Source: Paracidovorax anthurii | GTDB taxonomy: Bacteria; Pseudomonadota; Gammaproteobacteria; Burkholderiales; Burkholderiaceae_C | Direction of reading: 5' to 3' | Length of the DNA stretch: 38,570 nt | Assembly: GCF_003269065.1 (NCBI RefSeq) | Contig: NZ_QLTA01000052.1 | Location: 1 to 38,570, forward strand | Part shown: one piece after another, positions 26,060 through 34,118 of the stretch | Layout: every line of letters starts with the position of its first letter | How positions within the stretch are numbered: position 1 is the first letter of the stretch | Notes under the pieces: model-generated | Databases searched by the model: none | Told to the model about the DNA's origin: nothing | What the model saw: only the letters and a program-made list of their open reading frames with translations | Translations under genes and position numbers: made by a program

Positions 26060-26560
26060 ATGAATCCTCTTCTCAGAGCGATGGATGTCGCCATCGCCTG
26101 GTGGTGCCACGCCGTGCTGTACGTGACGCTGTCGGTCGTGTTCCTCATCCTGAGCACCAACGTCGTGCTGCGGTACGTGGCCGGCACCAGCCTGGCCTGG
26201 GCCGCGGAGCTGCCGGAGCTGATGTTCCCCTGGATGATCATGGCCGGCGTGGTGCTGGCCGCCCAGCACGGCTCGCACATCGCCGTCGTGCTGCTGACGC
26301 AGCGGCTCGGCGCCGCGCGCCGCTGGGTGCTGGCCGCGGGCTCCCTCGTGGTGGTGGTGCTGTACCTGGGCCTCGCCTGGACCGCCTGGCCGGTGTTCGA
26401 GATCGCCGCCGACGAGCGCAGCCCCATCATGCAGGTGCCGGGCTCGGTGAGCGTGGGCTGCCTGCTGCTCGGCTTCGTGCTGCTGGCGGTCGTCACCCTG
26501 TGCCGGCTTCCGCAGATCCTGCGCGGCGACGCGCACCGCGAGATCGGAGCCGACGCATGA
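26060..26560 (+). CDS. dctQ: TRAP transporter small membrane subunit (DctQ family)
   Basis: A 166-residue protein with four predicted membrane helices: LYVTLSVVFLILSTNVVLRYV, ELPELMFPWMIMAGVVLAA, WVLAAGSLVVVVLYLGLAW and SVGCLLLGFVLLAVVTL. The WAAELPELMFPWMIMAGV segment is the DctQ signature. It supports the large permease subunit in sodium-driven uptake. Its stop overlaps the dctM start (ATGA). Confidence 0.93.
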   Translation: MNPLLRAMDVAIAWWCHAVLYVTLSVVFLILSTNVVLRYVAGTSLAWAAELPELMFPWMIMAGVVLAAQHGSHIAVVLLTQRLGAARRWVLAAGSLVVVVLYLGLAWTAWPVFEIAADERSPIMQVPGSVSVGCLLLGFVLLAVVTLCRLPQILRGDAHREIGADA

Positions 26561-27816
26561 CGGTCCTCATCATCGGCCTCTTCATCGTCGCCGCGCTGGC
26601 GTCGATCCCGATCGCGCACGCGCTGGTGCTGGCCTCCGTGGGCGGCCTGCTCATCATCGACCGCGTGCCCGTCCACCTCGCGGTGGAGCAGATGATCACG
26701 CAGACGCAGAGCTTCCCGCTGATCGCGATCCCCTTCTTCATGATGACGGGCGCGCTGATGGTCAGCGGCCGGCTGGGCCAGAGCCTGGTCAGCCTGCTCT
26801 CCATGATGATCGGGCGGGTGCACGGCGGCCCCGCGCAGGTGGGCGTGCTGTCGTCCACCATCTTCGGCGGGGTGTCCGGCTCGGCCGTGGCCGATGCGTC
26901 GGCCATCGGCTCCATGCTGATCCCGTGGCTGAAGAAGCTGGGCTACCCGGCGCCGTTCGCCGCCGGCACGCTGGCGGCGGCCGCCACCATCGACATCCTG
27001 ATCCCGCCGTCGATCCCGATGATCGTGTACGCGCTGGTGTCGGGGGCCTCCATCGGCGCGCTGTTCGTCGCCGGCATCCTGCCCGGGCTGCTGATGTGCG
27101 GCGGCTTCATGGCCGTGTGCTACGTGCAGGGGCGCCGCCGCAACTTCCCGCGCGACACCACGCCGTTCGAATGGCCCGCCTTCGGCCGGCAGCTGCTGCA
27201 CGCCGGTCCCGCGCTGGCGATGCCGGTGCTGATCATCATCTTCCTGCGCTTCGGCATCGCCACGCCGACGGAGGTGAGCGTGATGTCCACGCTGTACGCC
27301 CTGGTGGTGTCGGGCATCGTCTATCGCGACCTGACGCTGGCCAAGCTCAAGACCGCGGCCGTGGAGGCCGGCATCTCCACCGGCGTGGTGCTGCTGATCA
27401 TCATGGCGTCGAGCGTCGTGGGCTGGATCGTCACCTACGAGCAACTGCCCGCCGCCTTCACGCAGTACGCGAAGGAAACGCTGCAGTCGCCCTGGCTGAT
27501 CATCCTGGCGATGAACCTGATCATGCTCGCCACGGGCATGTTCATCGACCTGCCGGCGGCCGTGCTGCTGCTCACGCCGATGTTCGTGCCGCTGGCGTCC
27601 GCCGTGGGCATGGACACCGTGCAGCTCGGGATCATGATGATCGTGAACCTGTCCATCGGGCTGTACCACCCGCCCATCGGCACCACCTTGTTCATCACCA
27701 GTTCGATCGCCAAGGTGCGCATCGGCGACGTGGTCAAGGAGCTGATTCCCTTCTACCTGGTCGCGCTGCTGTTGCTGCTGGGCTTTGCCTACCTGCCCTG
27801 GCTGACCCTGCACTGA
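26557..27816 (+). CDS. dctM: TRAP transporter large permease (DctM family)
   Basis: A 419-residue permease with about twelve membrane helices. Family marks are PLIAIPFFMMTGALMVSGRL, VLSSTIFGGVSGSAVADASAIGSMLIP, PSIPMIVYALVSGASIGALFVAGILPG, TGMFIDLPAAVLLLTPMFVPLA, and LYHPPIGTTLFITSSIAK near the end. The ATG at 26557 overlaps the dctQ stop by four bases, so the two are translationally coupled. It forms the transport channel for the substrate bound by the upstream DctP protein. Confidence 0.95.
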   Translation: MTVLIIGLFIVAALASIPIAHALVLASVGGLLIIDRVPVHLAVEQMITQTQSFPLIAIPFFMMTGALMVSGRLGQSLVSLLSMMIGRVHGGPAQVGVLSSTIFGGVSGSAVADASAIGSMLIPWLKKLGYPAPFAAGTLAAAATIDILIPPSIPMIVYALVSGASIGALFVAGILPGLLMCGGFMAVCYVQGRRRNFPRDTTPFEWPAFGRQLLHAGPALAMPVLIIIFLRFGIATPTEVSVMSTLYALVVSGIVYRDLTLAKLKTAAVEAGISTGVVLLIIMASSVVGWIVTYEQLPAAFTQYAKETLQSPWLIILAMNLIMLATGMFIDLPAAVLLLTPMFVPLASAVGMDTVQLGIMMIVNLSIGLYHPPIGTTLFITSSIAKVRIGDVVKELIPFYLVALLLLLGFAYLPWLTLH

Positions 27817-27841
27817 CCCTCCACTCCATCCGCGAGGTCTC

Positions 27842-28669
27842 ATGAACCACCTTCAACACATCGCCCAGGCCGCGTGGCGCATCCGCCGCTTCGCGGTCCG
27901 CATGGGCGAAGTCCAGGGCCAGGGCTACGTCGGCCAGGCCCTGGGCTACGCCGACGTCCTGGCCACGGCCTATGCGCACGCCCTGCAACTGCGCCCCGAC
28001 GATCCGGAGTGGGACGGGCGCGACCGCTTCCTGCTGTCCCACGGGCACTACGCGATCGCGTTCTATGCGGCGCTGATCGAGGCCGGCATCATCCCCGAGT
28101 CCGAGCTGGAGACCTACGGCAGCGACGACAGCCGGCTGCCCATGTCGGGCATGGCGGGCTACACGCCGGGCATGGAGATCTCGGGCGGCTCGCTGGGCCA
28201 GGGGCTGCCCATCGCCGTGGGCATGGCGCTGGGGCTGCGCCACCGCGGCAACCCGGCCTTCGTCTACAACTCCATGTCGGACGGCGAGCTCGACGAGGGC
28301 TCGACCTGGGAGGCCGCCCTGTCCGCGGCGCACCACGGGCTGGGCAACCTGATCTGCCTCGTGGACATCAACAACCAGCAGGCCGACGGCCCTTCCACCA
28401 AGGTGCTGGGCTTCGAGCCGCTGGCGGACAAGTGGGCGTCCTTCGGCTGGCACGTGCAGCGTGTGGACGGCAACCACCTGCCCGCCGTGGTGCGCGCCTT
28501 CGACACGGCCCGCCACCTGTCCGAGGCCCGGCCGCGCGTGATCCTGTGCGACACCCTCATGGGCAAGGGCGTGCCTTTCCTGGAAGCGCGCGACAAGAAC
28601 CATTTCATCCGCGTGGACCCGCCCGAATGGCAGCAGGCGCTCGACGTGCTCGACGCCCACCGTCCCTGA
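27842..28669 (+). CDS. Transketolase N-terminal subunit (split type)
   Basis: A 275-residue protein equal to the thiamine-diphosphate-binding half of transketolase. Visible are YVGQALGYADVLATAYAHAL, LLSHGHYAIAFYAALIEAG, GGSLGQGLPIAVGMALG, and the TPP motif SDGELDEGSTWEAALSAAHHGLGNLICLVDINNQQ, then DTLMGKGVPFLEARDKNHF. Split transketolases often serve special catabolic reactions, such as on apulose-4-phosphate or sulfo-sugars. It works with the subunit encoded 15 bases downstream. It is separate from the full-length transketolase on the opposite arm. Confidence 0.93.
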   Translation: MNHLQHIAQAAWRIRRFAVRMGEVQGQGYVGQALGYADVLATAYAHALQLRPDDPEWDGRDRFLLSHGHYAIAFYAALIEAGIIPESELETYGSDDSRLPMSGMAGYTPGMEISGGSLGQGLPIAVGMALGLRHRGNPAFVYNSMSDGELDEGSTWEAALSAAHHGLGNLICLVDINNQQADGPSTKVLGFEPLADKWASFGWHVQRVDGNHLPAVVRAFDTARHLSEARPRVILCDTLMGKGVPFLEARDKNHFIRVDPPEWQQALDVLDAHRP

Positions 28670-28684
28670 GCGATGGAGAAGACC

Positions 28685-29689
28685 ATGAACACCGCAACGC
28701 AGAAGAAACCCCGCCTGACCACCTCGGCCATGATCGCCTCGATCGCCGACGAGGGGCAGCGCGTCAAGGCCGCACCCTTCGGCAAGGCGCTGGTCGAGTA
28801 CGCCGCCGCGCACCCCGAGGTCGTCGGCATGACGGCGGACCTGGCCAAGTACACCGACCTGCACCTCTTCGCCCAGGCGCATCCCGAACGCTTCTTCCAG
28901 ATGGGGATGGCCGAGCAGCTCCTCATGGGGGCTGCGGGCGGCATGGCCAAGGTGGGCCTGGTGCCGTTCGCCACCACCTATGCCGTGTTCGGCACGCGGC
29001 GCGCCTACGACTTCATCCACCAGGTGATCGCCGAGGAGAACCTCAACGTCAAGATCTGCTGCGCGCTGCCGGGGCTCACCACGGGCTACGGCCCCAGCCA
29101 CCAAGCCACCGAGGACCTCGCCATGATGCGGGCCATTCCCGGGCTCACGGTGGTCGATCCCTGCGATGCGCTGGACATCGAGCAGGCCGTGCCGCAGATC
29201 GCCGCGCATGCGGGGCCGGTGTACATGCGCCTGCTGCGCGGCAGCGTGCCGCTGGTGCTGGACGAATACGACTACCGCTTCGAGCTGGGCCGGGCCAAGC
29301 TGCTGCGCGACGGCGCGGAGGTGCTGGTGATCTCCAGCGGGCTGCTCACCATGCGCGCCCTGGAGGCCGCCAGGCAGCTGGCCGACGACAAGGTGGGCGT
29401 GGCGGTGCTGCACTGCCCGACGATCAAGCCGCTGGATACCGCCACCCTCCTGGCGGAGGCGCGGCGCCCGGGGCGGCTGGTCGTGGTGGCCGAGAACCAT
29501 TCCTCCGTGGGCGGGCTGGGCGAGGCGGTGGCCGGCCTGCTCCTGCGTGAAGGGGTGGCGCCCGCGCGCTTCCGGATGCTGGCGCTGCCCGATGCCTTCC
29601 TCGACGCCGGCGCGCTCCCGACGCTGCACGACCGCTACGGCATCTCGACCGGCAAGGTCGTGGAGTCGCTCAAGCGATGGCTGGCGTGA
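28685..29689 (+). CDS. Transketolase C-terminal subunit (split type)
   Basis: A 334-residue protein with the pyrimidine-binding and C-terminal domains of transketolase: KAAPFGKALVEYAAAHPEVVGMTADLAKYTD, FFQMGMAEQLLMGAAGGMAKVG, TGYGPSHQATEDLAMMRAIP, then the C-terminal ISSGLLTMRALEAARQL and VAENHSSVGGLGEAVA. The glutamate of the EQ segment activates the cofactor in this family. An upstream ATG at 28673 exists, but GGAGAAG just before 28685 marks that ATG as the start. It pairs with the preceding N-terminal subunit, and the next gene overlaps its stop. Confidence 0.93.
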   Translation: MNTATQKKPRLTTSAMIASIADEGQRVKAAPFGKALVEYAAAHPEVVGMTADLAKYTDLHLFAQAHPERFFQMGMAEQLLMGAAGGMAKVGLVPFATTYAVFGTRRAYDFIHQVIAEENLNVKICCALPGLTTGYGPSHQATEDLAMMRAIPGLTVVDPCDALDIEQAVPQIAAHAGPVYMRLLRGSVPLVLDEYDYRFELGRAKLLRDGAEVLVISSGLLTMRALEAARQLADDKVGVAVLHCPTIKPLDTATLLAEARRPGRLVVVAENHSSVGGLGEAVAGLLLREGVAPARFRMLALPDAFLDAGALPTLHDRYGISTGKVVESLKRWLA

Positions 29690-30981
29690 GCGGCGCGCCC
29701 GCGGCGGTCCGCGCTCCGCACGATGTCCTGCTCGGCCTCTTCCTGGCCGCCGTGCGCCGCGCGCGGCCGGATCAGGGCATGGCCGGGTGCCTGCCGTCGC
29801 CGCCGCGCGGTCGCACGCTGGTGCTGGGCGCCGGCAAGGCCGGCGGCGCGATGGTGCACGCGCTGGAAGCGCTGTGGCCCGGGGAGGCGCCGCTGTCCGG
29901 ACTGGTGGTGACGCGCTACGGGCACACGCCGCCGCGCCCGCCCGGCCTGCGCTCCCGCGTCGAGATCGCCGAGGCGGCGCATCCCGTGCCCGACGCCGCG
30001 GGCCTGCGGGCAGCTGGGCGCATGCTGGCGCTGGCGCAGGGGCTCACGCAGGACGACCTCGTGCTCTGCCTCATCTCGGGCGGCGGCTCCGCCCTGCTCA
30101 CGCTGCCGGCCGAAGGGCTGGCGCTGGAGGACAAGCAGGCCATCCACCGCGCGCTGCTGCACAGCGGCGCCACGATTGCCGAGATGAACTGCGTGCGCAA
30201 GCATCTCTCGCGCATCAAGGGCGGGCACCTCGGTGCGGCCTGCGCGCCGGCCGCGGTGGTCACGCTGGCGATCAGCGACGTGCCGGGCGACGATCCCGCG
30301 GTCATCGCCAGCGGCCCCACGGTGGCCGACCCGACCACCTGCGCCGATGCGCTCGCCATCGCCGCACGCTACGGCATTCCGTTGCCGGGCCCCGTGCGCG
30401 AAGCGCTGGAAGCGGGGCGCTGGGAAACGCCCAAGCCCGGCGACGCGCGGCTGGCCGGGCACCGCGTGCATCTGCTGGCCACGCCCCAGCAGTCCCTCGA
30501 AGCGGCGGCGGAGGCGGCGCGCGCGGCCGGCCTGGTGGTGCATCTCCTGGGCGATGCCATCGAGGGCGAATCGCGCGAGGTAGGGCGCGTGCACGGCGGA
30601 TGGCCCGCGCCATCGCGCAGGGGCGCAGCAGCCTGCAGCGTCCCTGCGTGCTGTTGAGCGGCGGCGAGACCACGGTGACCGTGCGTCCCACCTCCGGTGG
30701 CGGCCCGCGCGGGCGAGTTCTGCATGGGTGTCGCCGAGGCCCTGCAGGGCCAGCCCGGCGTGTGGGCGCTGGCCGCCGATACCGACGGCATCGACGGCAT
30801 GGAGGACAACGCCGGCGCCCGCGTGGCCCCCGACACCCTGGCCCGCGCGCAGGCGCTGGGCCTGGCCGACCACCAGCGGCGCAACGATGCCTACGGCTTC
30901 TTCTCCGCGCTGGGCGACCTCGTCGTCACCGGCACCACGCACACCAACGTGAACGACTTCCGCGCCCTGCTCGTGTGCTGA
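29677..30981 (+). pseudogene. Glycerate 2-kinase (MOFRL type), disrupted by two frameshifts
   Basis: The protein would phosphorylate D-glycerate to 2-phosphoglycerate. Family parts are clear: VLGAGKAGGAMVHALE, LCLISGGGSALL, AEMNCVRKHLSRIKGG, SDVPGDDPAVIASGPT, LLSGGETTVTV, and ADTDGIDGMEDNAGA with GTTHTNVNDFRALLV at the end. The frame is right to 30597, shifts by an apparent 1-base loss near 30598-30600, runs in another frame to about 30703, then returns through an apparent extra C in the CCC at 30704-30706. Read without a shift it stops at 30655-30657. Corrected length is about 434 aa, normal for the family. Both shifts lie in G/C runs, so sequencing error is possible. The start overlaps the transketolase stop. 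Confidence 0.85.
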
Positions 30982-31270
30982 CGGGCCCGCGCCGGCGCCC
31001 ACGGCGCTGGCTGGCGAATGCCCGGGAGACATCCCGGAGGCTGGCAAGCCGGCCCAGGGCGCGGATTCGTCAGCGGGATGACATGGTGGTTACGAAATGC
31101 AACAACCATCTGCATTGGTTGCAATCGGGGCGAAATCGCGGAAATCGCATGGTGGAATCCGTCGCCCCGTGCATTGGTGCGCGGGGCCGCCCGCTGCCCT
31201 GGCGCTCCCGGAGCGCCATGGGCGGGGCGTTCGATGAACGGATGGCCAATGGCGATTTCGCCAGAGAGGT

Positions 31271-33196
31271 ATGTATCTACCTATGCGGATGCTGAAATTC
31301 CAATACAACAGGCAATGGCATGTGTGGGGCATGGGGGTGCTGTGCGCCCTGGGCGTCCTGGGCGCGGGCGGGGCTGCGGCCCAGCAGCAGGCACCCGGGG
31401 TGATGGTTCAGCCTGAAAGCGTCGGCGCGGCGATGGAAGGACAGTCCTTCATCGATCCGCAACTGAAGATGCTCTGGACGGAATACCTGCGGCGAGGCGG
31501 CAACCTGTCGGCCTCCGCAGACGACGCCAAGGGGTTCGTCGGGCCCAGGGTCGTGGACGGCATGGTGCGCATCGAGGCCCTTTCCGTCGGCGACGACACC
31601 GCGCTGGCGGCCGATCTGAAGCATCTGGGCGTGATCGACGTGCGGCAGCAGGGCAATCTGGTGCTGGGCCGGATGGCCGTGGCCAGCCTCGGAGCGCTGC
31701 GGTCGCTGCGCACGGCGCGCTTCGTGCGGCCCGCTCCCGAGCCGTTCGGCAATGCGGGTTCCGTGACCTCGCAGGGCGATGCCGTGCAGGGCAGCGAACG
31801 GGCACGCCGGATTTTCGGACTGGACGGCTCCGGCGTGGTGGTGGGCGTGACCTCCACGGGCTACGACACACAGGGCGACGCTGCCTCGGACGTGGCGCGC
31901 GGCGACCTGCCCGGGCCGGGCAACCCGAACGGGCGCCTCCAGCCCGTGCGGGTGCTGAAGGACCGCAGCAGTCCGGACAGCGACGAAGGCCGTGCGATGG
32001 CGCAGATCATCCACGACGTCGCCCCCGGCGCAGCGTTGGCGGTCTACATCCCCGAGAGCGTCCAGGACCATGCCGATGGCCTGCGCGCCCTGGCCAAGGC
32101 GGGCGCGAACATCATCAGCGACGACGTACTCTGGACCAACGATCCCTGGTTCCAGGAAGGCCCCATTAGCGTTGCCCACCGCGAGATCCTGGCCCAGCAG
32201 AACGTGGTGTCGATCAATGCCGCGGCCAACCTCGGCGACTGGTCCGCCGAAGGCTCCTTTCGGCCGCTGCCCGCACGCGATCTGACACGGGGCGGCTCTG
32301 CGGCAGGCCGCTGGCAATTGCACGACTGGGGCGGCGGGCAGACCACCTTCCCCGTCACCGTGCACCGCGGTGGCCGCGTGCGTATCGTGATGCAGTGGGA
32401 CGAGCCTTTTGCCTCGTTCACCAAGTCGCGCACGGGAGCGGCCTCCGATCTGGATCTGTTTGCCTTCACCGATGCGCAGGGCAGCGACATCAGGTTCATC
32501 TCCGCGGCGCGCAATGTGGGCGGTGACCCCGTCGAATTCGTCTTCGCGCTCCTGAGGCCCGACGCGGCTGACGAAACCTTCACCATCCACATCGGCGTGG
32601 GCATGCCCGAAGGCGTGGGCCGTCTGCCGGGCCGGTTCAAGCTGATCGCGCAGCCCAACGACATGGATCTGGTGGACTGGCCGCGCGATGCGGCTTTTCA
32701 TTCGGGCACCGCCGTGGGCCACAACGCCTCCGAGGGCGCCATCGTCGCCTGCGCCGTGCGCTATTGGCGGGTGAACACGCCACGCGGCCCGGTGGCTGAG
32801 CCGTTCTCCTCCACCGGCGGCTTCGCGCGCACGCGCGATGCAGACGGCAACCTCCTGCCCGAGCCGCTGGACACCCGCAAGCCGGATCTGTGCGGGCCCG
32901 ACGGGGTGGACACGTCCTTCTTCGGTGTGGACATCGATGACAACGGCTGGCCCAACTTCCTCGGCACGTCCGCCGCATCCCCGCACCTGGCCGGCGTTGC
33001 CGCGCTGATGCTGCAGGCTTCCGGCATGAAGATGCGCGCTGACGAGGTGGGGCCGGCGTTGCGTGAAACGGCGCGCGACATGATGGACTTCGACGATCCC
33101 CTCAGCGGGCCGGGCTACGACGTGCGTTCAGGCTACGGCTTCGTCAACGCGGAGCTGGCAGTGTCCCGCGCCATGGCACTGCGCTACCGCCGCTGA
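31271..33196 (+). CDS. Secreted subtilisin-like (S8-type) protein with altered catalytic motifs
   Basis: A 641-residue protein with a signal peptide (WGMGVLCALGVLGAGGAAAQ, cut near 38) and an N-terminal prodomain-like region to about 180. The peptidase-like domain has GSGVVVGVTSTGYD (186-199), DEGRAMAQIIHDVAPGAALA (238-257), and the serine motif GTSAASPHLAG with S567. In the subtilase group that I know with this DEGRAM motif, the first site reads ISDS; here the position of the acid is T196, and no HGTH motif exists. Activity is thus uncertain. Starts at 31271, 31283 and 31289 are possible; AGAGAGG lies 1, 13 and 19 bases ahead, so none is decisive. Confidence 0.8.
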   Translation: MYLPMRMLKFQYNRQWHVWGMGVLCALGVLGAGGAAAQQQAPGVMVQPESVGAAMEGQSFIDPQLKMLWTEYLRRGGNLSASADDAKGFVGPRVVDGMVRIEALSVGDDTALAADLKHLGVIDVRQQGNLVLGRMAVASLGALRSLRTARFVRPAPEPFGNAGSVTSQGDAVQGSERARRIFGLDGSGVVVGVTSTGYDTQGDAASDVARGDLPGPGNPNGRLQPVRVLKDRSSPDSDEGRAMAQIIHDVAPGAALAVYIPESVQDHADGLRALAKAGANIISDDVLWTNDPWFQEGPISVAHREILAQQNVVSINAAANLGDWSAEGSFRPLPARDLTRGGSAAGRWQLHDWGGGQTTFPVTVHRGGRVRIVMQWDEPFASFTKSRTGAASDLDLFAFTDAQGSDIRFISAARNVGGDPVEFVFALLRPDAADETFTIHIGVGMPEGVGRLPGRFKLIAQPNDMDLVDWPRDAAFHSGTAVGHNASEGAIVACAVRYWRVNTPRGPVAEPFSSTGGFARTRDADGNLLPEPLDTRKPDLCGPDGVDTSFFGVDIDDNGWPNFLGTSAASPHLAGVAALMLQASGMKMRADEVGPALRETARDMMDFDDPLSGPGYDVRSGYGFVNAELAVSRAMALRYRR

Positions 33197-33253
33197 GCGC
33201 CTCCGGGCGGGGCTGCGGCGCCGTGCCGGCGATGGACCGGCACAGCCGTGAAG

Positions 33254-33289
33254 AGCGGACTGACTCGCAGGCCCGCCGGTCAGTCCGCT
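33254..33289. terminator. Inverted repeat between convergent genes
   Basis: AGCGGACTGAC at 33254-33264 pairs perfectly with GTCAGTCCGCT at 33279-33289 across a 14-base loop. It lies between the 3' ends of the subtilisin-like gene (plus) and the M23 peptidase gene (minus). No T-run follows on either side, so it may only aid termination or stabilise RNA ends. Confidence 0.4.
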
Positions 33290-33330
33290 GCGCGCAGCCG
33301 CCGCCCCCGGTCCAGGTAGAACATCTGCTG

Positions 33331-33852
33331 TCACCCCTGCGTGGCATGGCTGTAACGCCAGGGCAGCGACACCAGCGGCACCACCGCATGGTGCAGATGC
33401 GGCGCTTTGCCCGCCGCCTTGCCCGAGGTGCCCACCGCCCCAATGCGCGTGCCCCGGCCCACGAAGCGCGGCAGCGGCGCTGCCCCGCCCGCATCCGTTT
33501 TCGGTGGCTCCAGGTGCGCGTAGTAGAGGATGCGCCAGCGCGGCCCCCGCACCGCCACCACGTGCCCGCCAATGCCCGGCTCGCCCCGGTACACCACGAT
33601 GCCGGGCACCGCCGAGACCACGTCGCGCCCGCGCGGCGCGAAGATGTCGATGCCCTTGTGCAGACCCGGCACGCCCCAGGGCCCATGCCGGAACGTGCGT
33701 GGATTCCAGTCGCGCACCGTGGAGTCGACGATGGGGAGGACGAAGCCAAGGGCAGCGAGGGCGATAAGCAGCGTAAGAACTTGGCGAGGGGCGGCATGGG
33801 AGGCATAAGGTTTTGCCTGTGCCTGTTCTCTCACGCAACTGTCTCCCACCAT
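33331..33852 (-). CDS. M23-family peptidase, membrane-anchored, C-terminus apparently truncated
   Basis: A 173-residue LytM-type metallopeptidase, likely acting on peptidoglycan. One membrane anchor is seen (VLTLLIALAALGFVLPIV, about 25-42). The zinc set is HKGIDIFAPRG (H65, D69), YAHLE (H113), and PHLHHAV (H152, H154), so the active site is complete. After SHATQG comes a TGA at 33331-33333, but the same frame goes on with QQMFYLDRGRRL to a second stop at 33280-33282, and this tail looks like the usual end of the family. A TGG to TGA change would explain it. The catalytic domain is intact, so activity may remain. Confidence 0.85.
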   Translation of the reverse strand: MVGDSCVREQAQAKPYASHAAPRQVLTLLIALAALGFVLPIVDSTVRDWNPRTFRHGPWGVPGLHKGIDIFAPRGRDVVSAVPGIVVYRGEPGIGGHVVAVRGPRWRILYYAHLEPPKTDAGGAAPLPRFVGRGTRIGAVGTSGKAAGKAPHLHHAVVPLVSLPWRYSHATQG

Positions 33853-34118
33853 GGGTGATCTATCGTGATGGATGGTTCGGTGCCTGCTTCAGGCTGAACG
33901 CTGTCGGATGCATCTGCGGTGGCGAGCGATGGTGAAGAGCAGCAGCGGTCCTTCAGAGGCCGCCGTCCCGACCGTCAACTGCACCGCCATTACCAGTCAA
34001 TGGGGTGTTGCAGCGCCACGCCACGCCTGAACGACAGCTGGCGCACCTGGCGACCGTTCCCACTCGACCCGTTGCAGACCCCTCGGCCTGCGATTTCAGC
34101 CTCCGAAAGCAGCCCAAG
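33853..34118. other. Gene-free stretch at the left edge of the AT-richer island
   Basis: No gene is supported between the M23 peptidase start and the end of the 520-residue gene. Base composition drops visibly from here to the right. It probably contains the peptidase promoter and the left junction of the acquired island. I see no insertion-sequence end or attachment site. Confidence 0.4.

Noticed and set aside
30590-30710. Programmed frameshifting in the glycerate kinase gene
   Set aside because: No slippery heptamer or downstream structure is seen, and two opposite shifts would be needed. Mutation or sequencing error is simpler.
24227-30981. Sulfo-sugar or apiose pathway by presence of a split transketolase
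   Set aside because: The other marker genes of those pathways (sugar kinase, isomerase, sulfo-sugar reductase or exporter) are absent, so the label is not justified.
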